Assembly: GCF_900109855.1 (NCBI RefSeq)
Contig: NZ_FOBO01000006.1
Location: forward strand, 62,001 to 126,000
DNA: 64,000 nucleotides
Source of the DNA: Roseovarius tolerans
GTDB lineage: Bacteria > Pseudomonadota > Alphaproteobacteria > Rhodobacterales > Rhodobacteraceae
Direction: 5' to 3'
The translations under genes were made by a program, and so were the position numbers. Positions 8,274-17,319 of the stretch are shown here, piece after piece. The first letter of the stretch is position 1, and every line of letters starts with the position of its first letter. The notes under the pieces are model-generated. The model was not told the origin of the DNA and searched no databases. It saw only the letters and a list, made by a program, of their open reading frames with translations.

Positions 8274-9515
8274 TTAAGAAAACCGGTTGGCGTCGTAGGG
8301 GGCGAGGTCGATATTGGGACGGCGTCCGGCGATCATGTCGGCGATGAGCCGCCCGGTCTTGGGCCCTGCTGTCAGGCCGATATGCTGGTGCCCGAAGGCG
8401 GCATGCACGCCGGTCTGGCCGATTTCGCCGATCATCGGCAGGCTGTCCGGGGTCGAGGGGCGAAAGCCCATCCATTCCTCGACGCTGTCATAGGTGAGCT
8501 CCGGGAAGACCTGCGCCGAGACGCGGCGGATGAGATCGAGCGGCGCGCGGGATGGCCCCTTGGTGATGCCGCCCAGTTCCACGGTGCCTGCGCAGCGCAG
8601 TCCGTGCGCCATCGGGTTGACCGCGAATTTGCCGCTGGAAATCATCAGCGGGTGGCGCGGCATCTGCGAGGGGGCTTTGAAATGCAGGTGGTAGCCGCGT
8701 TCGGCCTCGAGCGGCACCTTGAGCCCGAGTTTGCGCATCAGCGGTTTCGACCAGATGCCCGCCGAAAGAACAGCCGTATCGCAGGGCAGCGGGCCCTGAT
8801 CGGTCACCACGCCGGTGATGCGCCCGTCGGTGAGGGTGATGTCGCGCACATCGGCGCGGCGGTAGTGGCCGCCCTCGGATTGCAGAACCTTGGCAAGATC
8901 GGCCATGTAGGCGAGCGGGTCGCGGATATGGCCGTGGTCCTTGAGCAGGGCGAGGCATTGGGTGGCGGGGCCGAGCATCGGCTCGACCTCTCTTACCGCC
9001 GCCCCTTCTATCACCTCGGGGATATGCCCGGCGGTGCGCTTCATCTCCCACCCGTAGCTGTCGGCGTCAAAACCGGCGCGGCTGGGATAGGCATAGGCGA
9101 AATCGCTGGTGGCGAGCCATTTTTCGGCCGGAGTGCCGCGCACCAGCGCGCGGTGCTGATCGACGCTGTCGCCGACGATGGGGATCAGCCCCTCGACCAT
9201 GCGGCGGGTGCCCTCGGGCGTGGCGTTGCGGGTGAACTGCCACAGCCACGGCAGCAGGCGCGGCAGGTAGGACCATTGCAGGAAGAGCGGCGAGCGCGGG
9301 TTGCTGAGATACTTGATCGCGGTGGGGATGAGATCGGGCGTGTTGACCGGCACGATGGCCCATTGTGCCAAGAGCCCGGCATTGCCCTGCGACGCGCCCG
9401 CGCCGGGATACTCGCGATCGACGAGCGTGACTATGTGGCCCGCGCGGCGCAGCCAGATGGCGGAGCTGAGGCCGCAGATGCCGGCACCGATGACGATGAT
9501 GTTCTGGGGCGTGCT
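8274..9515 (-). CDS. FAD-dependent D-amino-acid dehydrogenase/oxidase (DadA-like)
   Basis: The N-terminus carries the FAD-binding Rossmann motif VIGAGICGLSSAIWL followed by LVDREYPGAGASQGNAG, typical of DadA and glycine/D-amino-acid oxidases. The C-terminal WMGFRPSTPDSLPMIG segment is the conserved second FAD-contact region of the DAO family. The GTG at 9515 is chosen because AGAGG stands six bases before it, giving 413 residues; upstream in-frame starts at 9536 (ATG) and 9557 (GTG) would add 7 or 14 residues. The expected role is oxidative deamination of D-amino acids. The exact substrate is unknown. It stands alone. Confidence 0.82.
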   Translation of the reverse strand, partial: STPQNIIVIGAGICGLSSAIWLRRAGHIVTLVDREYPGAGASQGNAGLLAQWAIVPVNTPDLIPTAIKYLSNPRSPLFLQWSYLPRLLPWLWQFTRNATPEGTRRMVEGLIPIVGDSVDQHRALVRGTPAEKWLATSDFAYAYPSRAGFDADSYGWEMKRTAGHIPEVIEGAAVREVEPMLGPATQCLALLKDHGHIRDPLAYMADLAKVLQSEGGHYRRADVRDITLTDGRITGVVTDQGPLPCDTAVLSAGIWSKPLMRKLGLKVPLEAERGYHLHFKAPSQMPRHPLMISSGKFAVNPMAHGLRCAGTVELGGITKGPSRAPLDLIRRVSAQVFPELTYDSVEEWMGFRPSTPDSLPMIGEIGQTGVHAAFGHQHIGLTAGPKTGRLIADMIAGRRPNIDLAPYDANRFS

Positions 9516-9604
9516 CACAGGCGGCCTCTGATGCATGTGTCGAAGGAATGCCGCCACCTAAGCGCAGCGCGTGGCGCGCGGCAAGGGCATGTGGCGGGCG
9601 TGCA

Positions 9605-9637
9605 AAAGAAAAACCCCGCCCGGAGAGGGGCGGGGTT
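9605..9637 (-). terminator. Intrinsic terminator after rpmJ
   Basis: Read on the minus strand, a perfect stem AACCCCGCCC / GGGCGGGGTT with a six-base loop (9612-9637) is followed by a T-run. It lies 34 bases beyond the rpmJ stop. Confidence 0.85.
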
Positions 9638-9671
9638 CGATCTTGATCGGTGCGACGCACCGAAGCCGGGT

Positions 9672-9797
9672 TCAGCCCTGGCGGGCCTTGAACCGGGGCT
9701 GCGACTTGTTGATGACGTAGACGCGGCCTTTGCGGCGCACGACACGGCAATCGCGGTGCCGGTTCTTGAGCGAACGCAGCGAATTACGAACCTTCAT
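9672..9797 (-). CDS. rpmJ: 50S ribosomal protein L36
   Basis: The 41-residue product begins [17 protein letters not shown] and ends PRFKARQG, which is L36. It is the long alphaproteobacterial form with only one cysteine (C17), so the zinc ribbon of C+ L36 proteins is absent. The ATG at 9797 follows AGGAGACGACC, an excellent ribosome-binding site. A strong terminator lies downstream. It is a single-gene unit next to tRNA-Val. Confidence 0.96.
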   Translation of the reverse strand: MKVRNSLRSLKNRHRDCRVVRRKGRVYVINKSQPRFKARQG

Positions 9798-9874
9798 GGT
9801 CGTCTCCTGTCTGTCGTGGCGCGGGCCAGCGCCTTGGGTTACGGGTGTTCCGCAGATGCGAAACAGTGAATTCA

Positions 9875-9949
9875 TGGTGGGCGATACAAGGTTCGAACTT
9901 GTGACCCCTTCGATGTCAACGAAGTGCTCTACCGCTGAGCTAATCGCCC
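9875..9949 (-). tRNA. tRNA-Val (anticodon GAC)
   Basis: On the minus strand the 75-nt sequence folds as a tRNA: acceptor GGGCGAT pairs with ATCGCCC, the D-arm reads GCTCAGCGGTAGAGC, the anticodon stem-loop is CTTCG TTGACAT CGAAG with anticodon GAC, and the T-arm contains GTTCGAAC. The 3' CCA is encoded. Confidence 0.96.
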
Positions 9950-10095
9950 ATGAATGCCAGTCAGACCTTGCGCCCCAACGAATAGGGGCGCGGAAGCCCG
10001 CGCCGGTTCGCTGGTCTATAAAAGGAGTCGGAGAGGGGATCAAGGGCTTTTAGATACGCATTTTCGGTCTATTATGACTTTCAAGAGGAGCGCGT

Positions 10096-10959
10096 ATGCC
10101 GAAGGCCGCCTATCACCTGACCCATCCCGAGCGGCGCACCACGTCGGTGGTGTTCGCCTCGCCGCATAGCGGGCGCGATTACCCGTGGACCTTCCTGCGC
10201 CGCACCGCGCTGAACGAGCATTCGGTGCGTTCATCCGAGGATGCGTTTGTCGATCAGCTGTTTGATTGCGCGCCACGTGCGGGGGCGCCGTTTATCAGGG
10301 CGGGGGCGCCACGCGCCTATGTCGATCTCAACCGCAGCGCCGACGAGCTTGACCCGGCGCTGATCGAGGGGGTGAGCCGACAGGGGCACAATCCGCGGGT
10401 GGCCTCGGGGCTGGGGGTGATCCCTCGGGTCGTGGCGAACGGGCAGGCGATCTATTCCGGCAAGCTCAGCATGGTCGAGGCGCGGCACCGGATCGAGACC
10501 TATTGGCAGCCCTATCACACGGCGTTGCAGGGGCAGCTCGATCAGGCGCATCTGATGTTCGGCGAGGCGATCCTGGTGGATTGCCATTCGATGCCGCATG
10601 AGGCGATGGATGCGGTCGCGCGGCGCGGCGTGCGCCGTCCCGAGATCGTTCTGGGCGACCGGTTCGGGGCTGCCGCCGATGGCGCGGTGGTGGACCGGAT
10701 CGAGGAGGTGTTCACGCGGGCCGGGCTGGTGGTGACGCGCAACACGCCGTTTGCCGGGGCCTATATCACGCAGGCTTATGGCCGACCCACGCGGGGGCGG
10801 CACGCGGTGCAGATCGAGATCGACCGGGCGCTTTACATGAACGAGCGGCTGATCCGGCCGAATGGGAATTTCGAGGCGTTTCGGCGGTTGATGCGCGAGG
10901 TGGTGCGCGAGATTGCCGATATCGGGCGTTCGGATGCGGTGCCGCTAGCGGCGGAGTAG
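10096..10959 (+). CDS. N-formylglutamate amidohydrolase family protein (HutG paralogue)
   Basis: The 287-residue protein belongs to the FGase family: FASPHSGRDYP near the start, YVDLNRSADELDP in the middle, ILVDCHSMP later, and TQAYGRPTRGRHAVQIEI near the end. These resemble the corresponding segments of the true hutG at 62967 ([35 protein letters not shown]). The ATG follows AAGAGGAG. It lies apart from the hut locus, is longer than HutG and sits alone, so its substrate may be another N-acyl amino acid. A ~225-bp repeat lies just after its stop. Confidence 0.82.
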   Translation: MPKAAYHLTHPERRTTSVVFASPHSGRDYPWTFLRRTALNEHSVRSSEDAFVDQLFDCAPRAGAPFIRAGAPRAYVDLNRSADELDPALIEGVSRQGHNPRVASGLGVIPRVVANGQAIYSGKLSMVEARHRIETYWQPYHTALQGQLDQAHLMFGEAILVDCHSMPHEAMDAVARRGVRRPEIVLGDRFGAAADGAVVDRIEEVFTRAGLVVTRNTPFAGAYITQAYGRPTRGRHAVQIEIDRALYMNERLIRPNGNFEAFRRLMREVVREIADIGRSDAVPLAAE

Positions 10960-10969
10960 CGGGGCGGCT

Positions 10970-11194
10970 TTTGGCCTGGAGCTGACGTTAGATTGAAGCA
11001 CCTGCGCGGAACAAGGCCGAAGGCCGCCGCGCATCGCCGGGCCACCCCCCGGCACGGCGATTTGGCTGCAACCTGCTCTGTGCGCGGATGTTTTTCGGGC
11101 TTGGCTGATATAAAGCGATACAAAATTGACGTTGGATCGCCGTACCGCGGCCCGTCGATGCGCGGCTGACGGCAAAGGTCCGCTCAAGGCCAAA
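10970..11194 (+). repeat. TIR-bounded dispersed repeat, full copy A
   Basis: This non-coding element of about 225 bp starts TTGGCCTGGAGCTGACGTTA and ends CGCTCAAGGCCAAA, the imperfect inverse of its start. It shares long identical blocks (for example CACCTGCGCGGAACAAGGCC and CGGCGATTTGGCTGCAACCT) with copies at 26698-26921 and, inverted, 50481-50704. It lies between the convergent hutG-like and dinB genes. No protein is encoded. Confidence 0.88.
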
Positions 11195-11210
11195 CCCAGC
11201 CCCCCACGAC

Positions 11211-12464
11211 CTACCGCAACGCCCGCCCCTTCAATATCGCGTCAGGCCCGAATTTCGAGCGGATCGCGTCGGTGGCGCGTTCCGCTTCGGCGCGGCGGGC
11301 GGCTTGCGGGTCGAGCAGGTCGCCGGAGCGATCGGCGCCGTCCTCTGGCACGAGATCGGACAGCCCAACGCCAATGAGCCGGTAGGCCGCGCCCTGCGGC
11401 ACCTGATCCATCAGTGCGCGCGCGGCGCGGTAGAGCGTGTCAGCCATTTGGGTGGCATCCCGCAGGCTCTGGCGGCGGGTGAGCAGCGAATGATCGGCGC
11501 GCTTGAGCTTGAGCGTCACGACGCGGCCCGCGATGCCCTTGGCCTTGGAGCGGTCGGCCACCTTTTCCGACAGCCGCCAGAGATGCCCGTCGAGCAGGTC
11601 GAGGTCGGCGGTATCTTGGGAAAACGTGGTCTCGTTGGAGATCGACTTGACCGGCGCGTTGGCGGCGACGCGGCGGCGGTCCTGCCCGCGTGCGAGATGC
11701 CAGAGCCGGTCGCCCATAGAGCCAAACCGCGCGATCAGGTCGCGCTGTTCCCACCGCAGCAGGTCGGCGAATGTGTGGATGCCCGCGCCGTTGAGGGCCT
11801 TCAGGGTCGACTGGCCGACCCCCCAGATCAGGCTGACGGGCTTGTCGCGCAGGAAATCATCGGTCTCCTTCACGCCGATCACAGAAAAACCGTGCGGTTT
11901 GTCGAGATCCGAGGCGATCTTGGCGAGAAACTTGTTATGGCTGAGGCCGATGGAGCCGGTCACGCCCAATTCATCGCGCATCCGCCGCACAAGGCGGGCG
12001 AGCATCACGGCAGGCGGCGCGCCGTGCAGCCGCGCGGTGCCGGTGAGATCGAGAAACGCCTCGTCGAGCGAGAGCGGCTCCACCGAAGGCGTCAGATCGA
12101 GCATCATCGCGCGGATGGCGCGTGAGACCTCGGCATAGACCTCCATCCGGGGTCGGATCACCACCGCCTCGGGGCAGAGGCGCAGCGCCTGAAACATGGG
12201 CATGGCCGAGCGCACGCCGCGAATGCGGGCGATATAGCAGGCGGTCGAGACCACGCCACGCCGCCCGCCGCCGATGATCAGCGGCTTGTCGGCGAGACCC
12301 GGGTTGTCGCGTTTCTCGACGCTGGCATAGAAGGCGTCGCAATCCATATGCGCGATCGACAGGTCCCAGAGTTCGGGATGTGACGCCACACGCGGACTGC
12401 CGCAGGCGGGGCAGCGGCGGGCATCCTCGAATCGGGTCAGGCAATCGCGGCAGAGGCTGGGCAT
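11211..12464 (-). CDS. dinB: DNA polymerase IV (Y-family), with N-terminal zinc ribbon
   Basis: The 417-residue protein has the Y-family core: HMDCDAFYASVEKRD (palm aspartates) and EPLSLDEAFLDLTG (catalytic SLDE). The first 25 residues carry a four-cysteine ribbon, C5-x2-C8 and C18-x2-C21, that E. coli DinB lacks. The protein should carry out error-prone translesion synthesis. The gene is divergent from ybgC across 105 bp; no alphaproteobacterial LexA box (GTTC-N7-GTTC) is seen there, so SOS control is not evident. The stop lies 16 bp from repeat copy A. Confidence 0.92.
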   Translation of the reverse strand: MPSLCRDCLTRFEDARRCPACGSPRVASHPELWDLSIAHMDCDAFYASVEKRDNPGLADKPLIIGGGRRGVVSTACYIARIRGVRSAMPMFQALRLCPEAVVIRPRMEVYAEVSRAIRAMMLDLTPSVEPLSLDEAFLDLTGTARLHGAPPAVMLARLVRRMRDELGVTGSIGLSHNKFLAKIASDLDKPHGFSVIGVKETDDFLRDKPVSLIWGVGQSTLKALNGAGIHTFADLLRWEQRDLIARFGSMGDRLWHLARGQDRRRVAANAPVKSISNETTFSQDTADLDLLDGHLWRLSEKVADRSKAKGIAGRVVTLKLKRADHSLLTRRQSLRDATQMADTLYRAARALMDQVPQGAAYRLIGVGLSDLVPEDGADRSGDLLDPQAARRAEAERATDAIRSKFGPDAILKGRALR

Positions 12465-12569
12465 GATGGAGGCAGATTATCTCAGTTTGAGCGGCTTGGC
12501 AGCCATTTGATGGTGCTTGTCAGTTGTGCAGGCGCGGCCTAGGGTCCGCGCGACCAAGGAGCGCCCGCC

Positions 12570-12959
12570 ATGACCCACCGTTTCCCCGTCCGCGTCTATT
12601 ACGAAGATACCGATATGGGCGGTATCGTCTATCACGCCAACTACCTCAAGTTCATCGAACGCGCCCGCAGCGCATGGGTGCGCGATCTGGGGATAGACCA
12701 GAACGCGATGCGCGAGCGCGACGGGGTGATTTTCGCGGTGCGCCGGGTCGAGGCGGATTACCTGGGCTCGGCGAAATTCGACGACGCGCTGGAGGTCGAG
12801 ACGCGCACGGTGCAGGTCACGGGCGCCCGGCTGGTGATGGAACATGTGGTGATGCGCGGGGTGGAGCGGCTGTTTCAGGCGATGGTGACGGTGGTCTGCG
12901 TGAATGAGGCGGGGCAGCCGGCGCGGCTTCCGGCGAATATCCGCCTGCAACTTCACTGA
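12570..12959 (+). CDS. ybgC: Tol-Pal-associated acyl-CoA thioesterase
   Basis: This 129-residue hot-dog-fold thioesterase carries VYYEDTDMGGIVYHANYLKF near residues 10-29, with the catalytic Asp and the His-Ala-Asn segment typical of YbgC. The ATG follows CAAGGAGCGCCCGCC. In proteobacteria ybgC stands at the head of the tol-pal cluster, and tolQ follows here after 113 bp. The likely role is hydrolysis of short or phospholipid-derived acyl-CoA or ACP thioesters at the inner membrane. Confidence 0.93.
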   Translation: MTHRFPVRVYYEDTDMGGIVYHANYLKFIERARSAWVRDLGIDQNAMRERDGVIFAVRRVEADYLGSAKFDDALEVETRTVQVTGARLVMEHVVMRGVERLFQAMVTVVCVNEAGQPARLPANIRLQLH

Positions 12960-13072
12960 TCGGTGCGATCACGCCTGTTTTGATGCGGATATGTTGGCTT
13001 TCCCTCTGGAAATAGGGTAGGGTCGGCCCCAATAAGGCGGGTAAACCGGCCAAACCTATAAAGAGCAGGCAG

Positions 13073-13768
13073 ATGGAAGCAGAAACCCTGGCATTGGCAC
13101 AGGAGATGGATTTCTCCATGTGGGCGTTGTTCGCGCGCTCCACCCTAGTCGTGAAACTCGTGATGTTGTTGTTGATCGTGGCCTCGTTCTGGGCCTGGTC
13201 AATCATCGTCCAGAAACTCATTACCTATCGCAAGGCCCGACGCGAGGCCGAGATCTTCGACCGGCGGTTCTGGTCGGGCGAGCCCTTGGATGGTCTTTTC
13301 GACGAGATCGGGCCGGAGCCGGACGGGCATTTCGAGCGAATTTTCGCGGCGGGCATGATGGAATGGCGGCGCAGTCACCGCACCGATGGCGCGCTGATCG
13401 CCGGGGCCACGGCGCGGATCGACCGCAGCATGGATGTGGCGATTGCCAAGGAATCCGAGAGCCTGCAAAGCGGCTTGCAGGTGCTGGCGACGGTGGGCTC
13501 TACCGCGCCGTTCATCGGTCTTTTCGGCACGGTCTGGGGGATCATGCATTCCTTTATCAATATCGCCGAGCAGCAGAACACCAATCTGGCCGTGGTGGCA
13601 CCGGGCATCGCCGAGGCGCTGCTGGCCACCGGTCTGGGCCTGCTCGCGGCGATTCCGGCGGTGATCTTCTACAACAAGCTGAGTGCTGACGCGGACCGCA
13701 TCGTGGCCAGCTACGAGGCTTTTGCCGACGAGTTCGCCACCATCCTCAGCCGTCAGTTGGACAGCTAG
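13073..13768 (+). CDS. tolQ: Tol-Pal system proton-channel protein TolQ
   Basis: The 231-residue protein has three membrane helices: one near residues 15-40 and two in the C-terminal half, the last containing APGIAEALLATGLGLLAAIP, the MotA/TolQ/ExbB signature. TolQ and TolR form the proton-driven motor that energises TolA and keeps the outer membrane drawn in at division. tolR starts three bases after the stop, so the genes are co-transcribed. Confidence 0.96.
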   Translation: MEAETLALAQEMDFSMWALFARSTLVVKLVMLLLIVASFWAWSIIVQKLITYRKARREAEIFDRRFWSGEPLDGLFDEIGPEPDGHFERIFAAGMMEWRRSHRTDGALIAGATARIDRSMDVAIAKESESLQSGLQVLATVGSTAPFIGLFGTVWGIMHSFINIAEQQNTNLAVVAPGIAEALLATGLGLLAAIPAVIFYNKLSADADRIVASYEAFADEFATILSRQLDS

Positions 13769-13771
13769 GCC

Positions 13772-14245
13772 ATGGGCGCGGGGGTCGTTCAGAAATCCGG
13801 CGATCAGGGGCGGCGCAGGCGCGGGCGCGGACGGTCGCGCCCGATGGCCGAGATCAACGTCACGCCGTTTGTCGACGTGATGCTGGTGCTGTTGATCATC
13901 TTCATGGTGGCCGCCCCGCTGATGGTGGTGGGCGTGCCGGTAGAACTGCCCGAGACCGCCGCCAATTCCCTGCCGAGCGAGGAAGAAGAGCCGCTGACCG
14001 TGACGGTCACGGCGGATGGCACGGTGATGATCCAGACCACCGAGGTGCCGCGCGGCGACCTGGTGGCGCGGCTGCGCGCCATTGCCACCGAGCGCGACAG
14101 CACGCGGGTGTTCCTGCGCGCCGATGGCGCGGTGCCCTATTCCGACGTGATGCAGGTGATGGGGGCGCTCAATCGTGGAGGCTTCGGCAATATCGGGCTG
14201 GTGACGGATGCCGGCGGGCCCGCGCTTGACGGGCAGGGCGGCTAG
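13772..14245 (+). CDS. tolR: Tol-Pal system protein TolR
   Basis: The 157-residue protein has a basic N-terminus (RRRRGRGRSRP), one membrane helix with the conserved aspartate in NVTPFVDVMLVLLIIFMV, and a periplasmic TolR/ExbD domain (RADGAVPYSDVMQVMGAL). The helix aspartate takes part in proton flow with TolQ. It sits between tolQ and tolA with minimal spacing. Confidence 0.96.
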   Translation: MGAGVVQKSGDQGRRRRGRGRSRPMAEINVTPFVDVMLVLLIIFMVAAPLMVVGVPVELPETAANSLPSEEEEPLTVTVTADGTVMIQTTEVPRGDLVARLRAIATERDSTRVFLRADGAVPYSDVMQVMGALNRGGFGNIGLVTDAGGPALDGQGG

Positions 14246-14258
14246 GGGCGCGACTGGT

Positions 14259-15389
14259 GTGAATACCGGGCAGATCATATCGGGGGTGGGTCATCTGGCA
14301 TTGATCGGATGGGCCCTCATCGGAGGTGTGTTCCAATCCGCGCCGCCGCCCTTCGAGGTGGTGCAGGCGACAGCCATTTCCGAAGAGGAGTTCGCCGCCA
14401 TCATGGACCGCCAGAGCGCGCCCGATGCGGTGGCCGATGTCGACACGCCCGAGCCGCCCGCGCCGGGCGAGGCGGCGCCGAGCCTGAGCTCAGAGGCCGA
14501 CACACCGCCCGAGGCGGCGCAGCCCGACGCAAGCGCGATACCGCCGCCTGATCCCGCGCCCGATGTGTCGCAGATCACCCCGCCCGCGCCCGCCGAGGTC
14601 GAGGATGCGCCCCCCGTCATGGAGGTGCCGCAGGAGGATACGGCCGTGATGGTGCCCGAGGTCTCGCCCCGCCCGCAGCCGCGCCCCGCGCCGCGCGTCG
14701 CCCCCGAAGCGGTGGCGCGCCCCGAGCCGGATGTGCGCGTGGATGACGTAGCGAGCCCCGAGGTGACGCCCGACGAGGGCGCCGAGAGTGCCGAGGAGCC
14801 GTCGGAGGCGACGGCCCCGGAAGAGGCCGCGACCGAGATCGTGACCGAGGCGGAGGAACCGGCGCAGGCTGCGCCCTCGGCCTCGGTGCGCCCGCGCTCG
14901 CGCCCGGCGCGCCCGGCGGCCACGGCAGAGGCTGAGCCCGAAGAGACACCGCAGCCCGAAACGACAACCGAGCCCGAAACGCCTGCCACCGATCAAAGTG
15001 CCGTCAACGACGCGCTGGCGGCGGCCCTGGGCCAGGCGCAGCAGAGCAGCCAGGCCCCGAGCGGCCCGCCCCTGACCGGGGGCGAGAAGGACGCGCTGCG
15101 GGTGGCCGTGCAGCGCTGCTGGAACGTGGGCAGCCTGAGTTCCGAGGCGCTGCGCACCACCGTCGTGGTGGGCGTGCAGATGGCCGAGAGTGGCAGGCCC
15201 GAGATCGGCAGCATTCGTATGCTGAGCGCCTCGGGCGGTGGAGATGCAGCGGCGAAACAGGCGTTCGAGGCGGCCCGGCGGGCGATTATCCGCTGTGGCA
15301 ATGACGGATTCGACCTGCCGGTCGAGAAATACGATCACTGGCGTGATATCGAAATGACATTCAATCCGGAGAACATGAGGATCAAATGA
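14259..15389 (+). CDS. tolA: Tol-Pal system protein TolA
   Basis: The 376-residue protein has a short N-terminal anchor ([14 protein letters not shown]), a long central part very rich in Pro, Ala and Glu, and a C-terminal globular domain ([20 protein letters not shown] onward). This is the TolA/TonB-like layout: the energised protein that spans the periplasm to Pal and TolB. The GTG at 14259 puts the anchor at the start; the frame is open upstream, but that part overlaps tolR. The acidic P/E-rich linker replaces the Lys/Ala helix of E. coli TolA, so alignment there would be poor. The stop overlaps tolB. Confidence 0.88.
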   Translation: MNTGQIISGVGHLALIGWALIGGVFQSAPPPFEVVQATAISEEEFAAIMDRQSAPDAVADVDTPEPPAPGEAAPSLSSEADTPPEAAQPDASAIPPPDPAPDVSQITPPAPAEVEDAPPVMEVPQEDTAVMVPEVSPRPQPRPAPRVAPEAVARPEPDVRVDDVASPEVTPDEGAESAEEPSEATAPEEAATEIVTEAEEPAQAAPSASVRPRSRPARPAATAEAEPEETPQPETTTEPETPATDQSAVNDALAAALGQAQQSSQAPSGPPLTGGEKDALRVAVQRCWNVGSLSSEALRTTVVVGVQMAESGRPEIGSIRMLSASGGGDAAAKQAFEAARRAIIRCGNDGFDLPVEKYDHWRDIEMTFNPENMRIK

Positions 15390-16711
15390 TGCGGTATATG
15401 ATGAGCCTCCTTGCGGCGCTTATGCTTTGGGCGCTGCCCGCGATTGCGCAGAACAGCGGTCCGCTTCGGATCGAGATCACCGAGGGTGTGATCGAGCCGA
15501 TGCCCTACGCAGTGCCCGATTTCGTGGGTGAGAGTGCCACGGCGACCGAGATGGGGCGCAACCTGTCGCGGGTCATCGCGTCGGACCTGAGCGGCACCGG
15601 GTTGTTCCGGGAAATCCCGGCGCAGGCGCATATCAGCCGGATCACCAGCTTTGAAAGCCCGGTGCAATACGCCGACTGGCGCGCGGTCAAGGCTCAGGCG
15701 CTGATCACCGGCGCGGTGAGCGTCGACGGGTCGGGGCGTCTGGTGGTCAAGTTCCGCATCTACGATGTGTTTGCGGGCCAAGAGCTGGGCAACGGGCTGC
15801 AATTCGTGGGCACGCAGGACGGCTGGCGGCGGATCGCGCATAAGGTGGCCGATCAGGTCTATGCGCGGATCACCGGCGAGGGCGGTTATTTCGACAGCCG
15901 GGTGGTCTATGTGGCCGAGAGCGGCCCCAAGGATCAGCGCGCCAAGCGGCTGGCGATCATGGATTACGACGGCGCGAATGTGCAGTATCTGACCGACAGT
16001 TCCAGCCTTGTGCTTGCGCCGCGCTTTTCGCCCTCGGGTGACCGGGTGCTTTATACCAGTTACGAGACCGGCTTTCCGCGCATCTATGTGCTGGACGTGG
16101 CCAGCGTGGGCCGCCGCGTCTTGCCGACGATGGACGGCACGATGAGTTTTGCGCCACGTTTCGCGCCGGATGGGCGCACGGTGGTCTATTCGCTGACGCA
16201 GGGTGGCAATACCGATCTTTACCGCATGGATATCGGCAGCGGGGCGAGCACGCGGCTGACCAATGCGCCCTCGATCGAGACCGCGCCCAGCTATAGCCCG
16301 GATGGCCGCCAGATCGTGTTCGAGAGCGACCGTTCGGGCACGCCGCAGCTATATATCATGGCCGCAGGCGGGGGTGAGGCGCGGCGGATCAGTTTCGGGC
16401 AAGGGCGTTATGGCACGCCGGTCTGGTCGCCGCGCGGTGATCTGATCGCGTTCACCAAGCAATCCAAGGGCCGCTTTCACATCGGTGTGATGCGCACCGA
16501 TGGCAGCGAAGAGCGTCTGCTGACCGCATCGTTCCTCGACGAGGGGCCGACATGGGCGCCGAATGGCCGGGTGATCATGTTCACCCGCGAGACCCAGGGC
16601 GCGCAGGGGCAGGCGCGGCTTTATTCGGTGGATATCTCGGGGCGCAATCTCAAGCAGGTTCAGACCAATGGCGGGGCGAGCGACCCCTCCTGGGGGCCGC
16701 TTCAGAACTGA
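15386..16711 (+). CDS. tolB: Tol-Pal system periplasmic protein TolB
   Basis: The 441-residue protein has a signal peptide ending LPAIAQ, an N-terminal TolB domain, then a six-bladed beta-propeller with recurring blades such as [43 protein letters not shown] and [11 protein letters not shown]. TolB binds Pal in the periplasm and is released by TolA. The ATG overlaps the tolA stop. Confidence 0.96.
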   Translation: MMRYMMSLLAALMLWALPAIAQNSGPLRIEITEGVIEPMPYAVPDFVGESATATEMGRNLSRVIASDLSGTGLFREIPAQAHISRITSFESPVQYADWRAVKAQALITGAVSVDGSGRLVVKFRIYDVFAGQELGNGLQFVGTQDGWRRIAHKVADQVYARITGEGGYFDSRVVYVAESGPKDQRAKRLAIMDYDGANVQYLTDSSSLVLAPRFSPSGDRVLYTSYETGFPRIYVLDVASVGRRVLPTMDGTMSFAPRFAPDGRTVVYSLTQGGNTDLYRMDIGSGASTRLTNAPSIETAPSYSPDGRQIVFESDRSGTPQLYIMAAGGGEARRISFGQGRYGTPVWSPRGDLIAFTKQSKGRFHIGVMRTDGSEERLLTASFLDEGPTWAPNGRVIMFTRETQGAQGQARLYSVDISGRNLKQVQTNGGASDPSWGPLQN

Positions 16712-16789
16712 CGATGCACGGCCCGCGTTTCCTTGGGGCGCGGGCTGTGGTAAACAATGACCGAGGCCATGAAAACAAACGGGGCAAAA

Positions 16790-17299
16790 ATGACCTATCT
16801 GAGCAAGACACTGATCCTGTGTGCGGGGCTGGCACTTGCCGCCTGTACCAATCCCGACCGGTTCGAGAACCAGAATACCGTCGATCTTGGCGGCAGTGGC
16901 GCGGGGCTTGCGGGCTCGGCGCAGGATCCGACATCGCCGGCCTATTTCCAGCAGACCATCGGCGACAGGGTTCTGTTCGCCGTCGATCAGTCGAGCCTGA
17001 GCGATGCCGCGCAGGCGACGCTGAACGGGCAGGCGAACTGGCTGGGGTCGAACCCTGATTACACCGCCGTGATCGAAGGCCATGCCGATGAGCAGGGCAC
17101 GCGGGAATACAACCTCGCGCTGGGTGCGCGCCGGGCCAATGCGGTGCAGGAATATCTGGTCAGCCGGGGCGTTGCGCCGAACCGCCTTAAGGTGGTGAGC
17201 TATGGCAAGGAGCGCCCGATCGAGATTTGCAGCGAGGAAAGCTGTTACACGCAGAACCGCCGCGCGGTGACGGTGCTTGCCGCCGGTCTGAGCAGCTGA
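16790..17299 (+). CDS. pal: Peptidoglycan-associated lipoprotein Pal
   Basis: From the ATG at 16790 the product is 169 residues with a lipoprotein signal and lipobox LALAAC (Cys19). The C-terminal OmpA-like domain holds EGHADEQGTREYNLALGARR, the peptidoglycan-binding segment with the conserved Asp and Arg. In-frame ATGs at 16757 and 16769 would lengthen the signal peptide; 16790 gives the usual length and has a GGGGC stretch before it. Pal ties the outer membrane to the cell wall and is the final partner of TolA and TolB. Confidence 0.94.
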   Translation: MTYLSKTLILCAGLALAACTNPDRFENQNTVDLGGSGAGLAGSAQDPTSPAYFQQTIGDRVLFAVDQSSLSDAAQATLNGQANWLGSNPDYTAVIEGHADEQGTREYNLALGARRANAVQEYLVSRGVAPNRLKVVSYGKERPIEICSEESCYTQNRRAVTVLAAGLSS

Positions 17300-17319
17300 T
17301 CCGACGATTTGGGGGCCAT

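Noticed and set aside
10970..11194. Insertion sequence
   Set aside because: No transposase frame exists within the element or its relatives in this window; it can only be non-autonomous.
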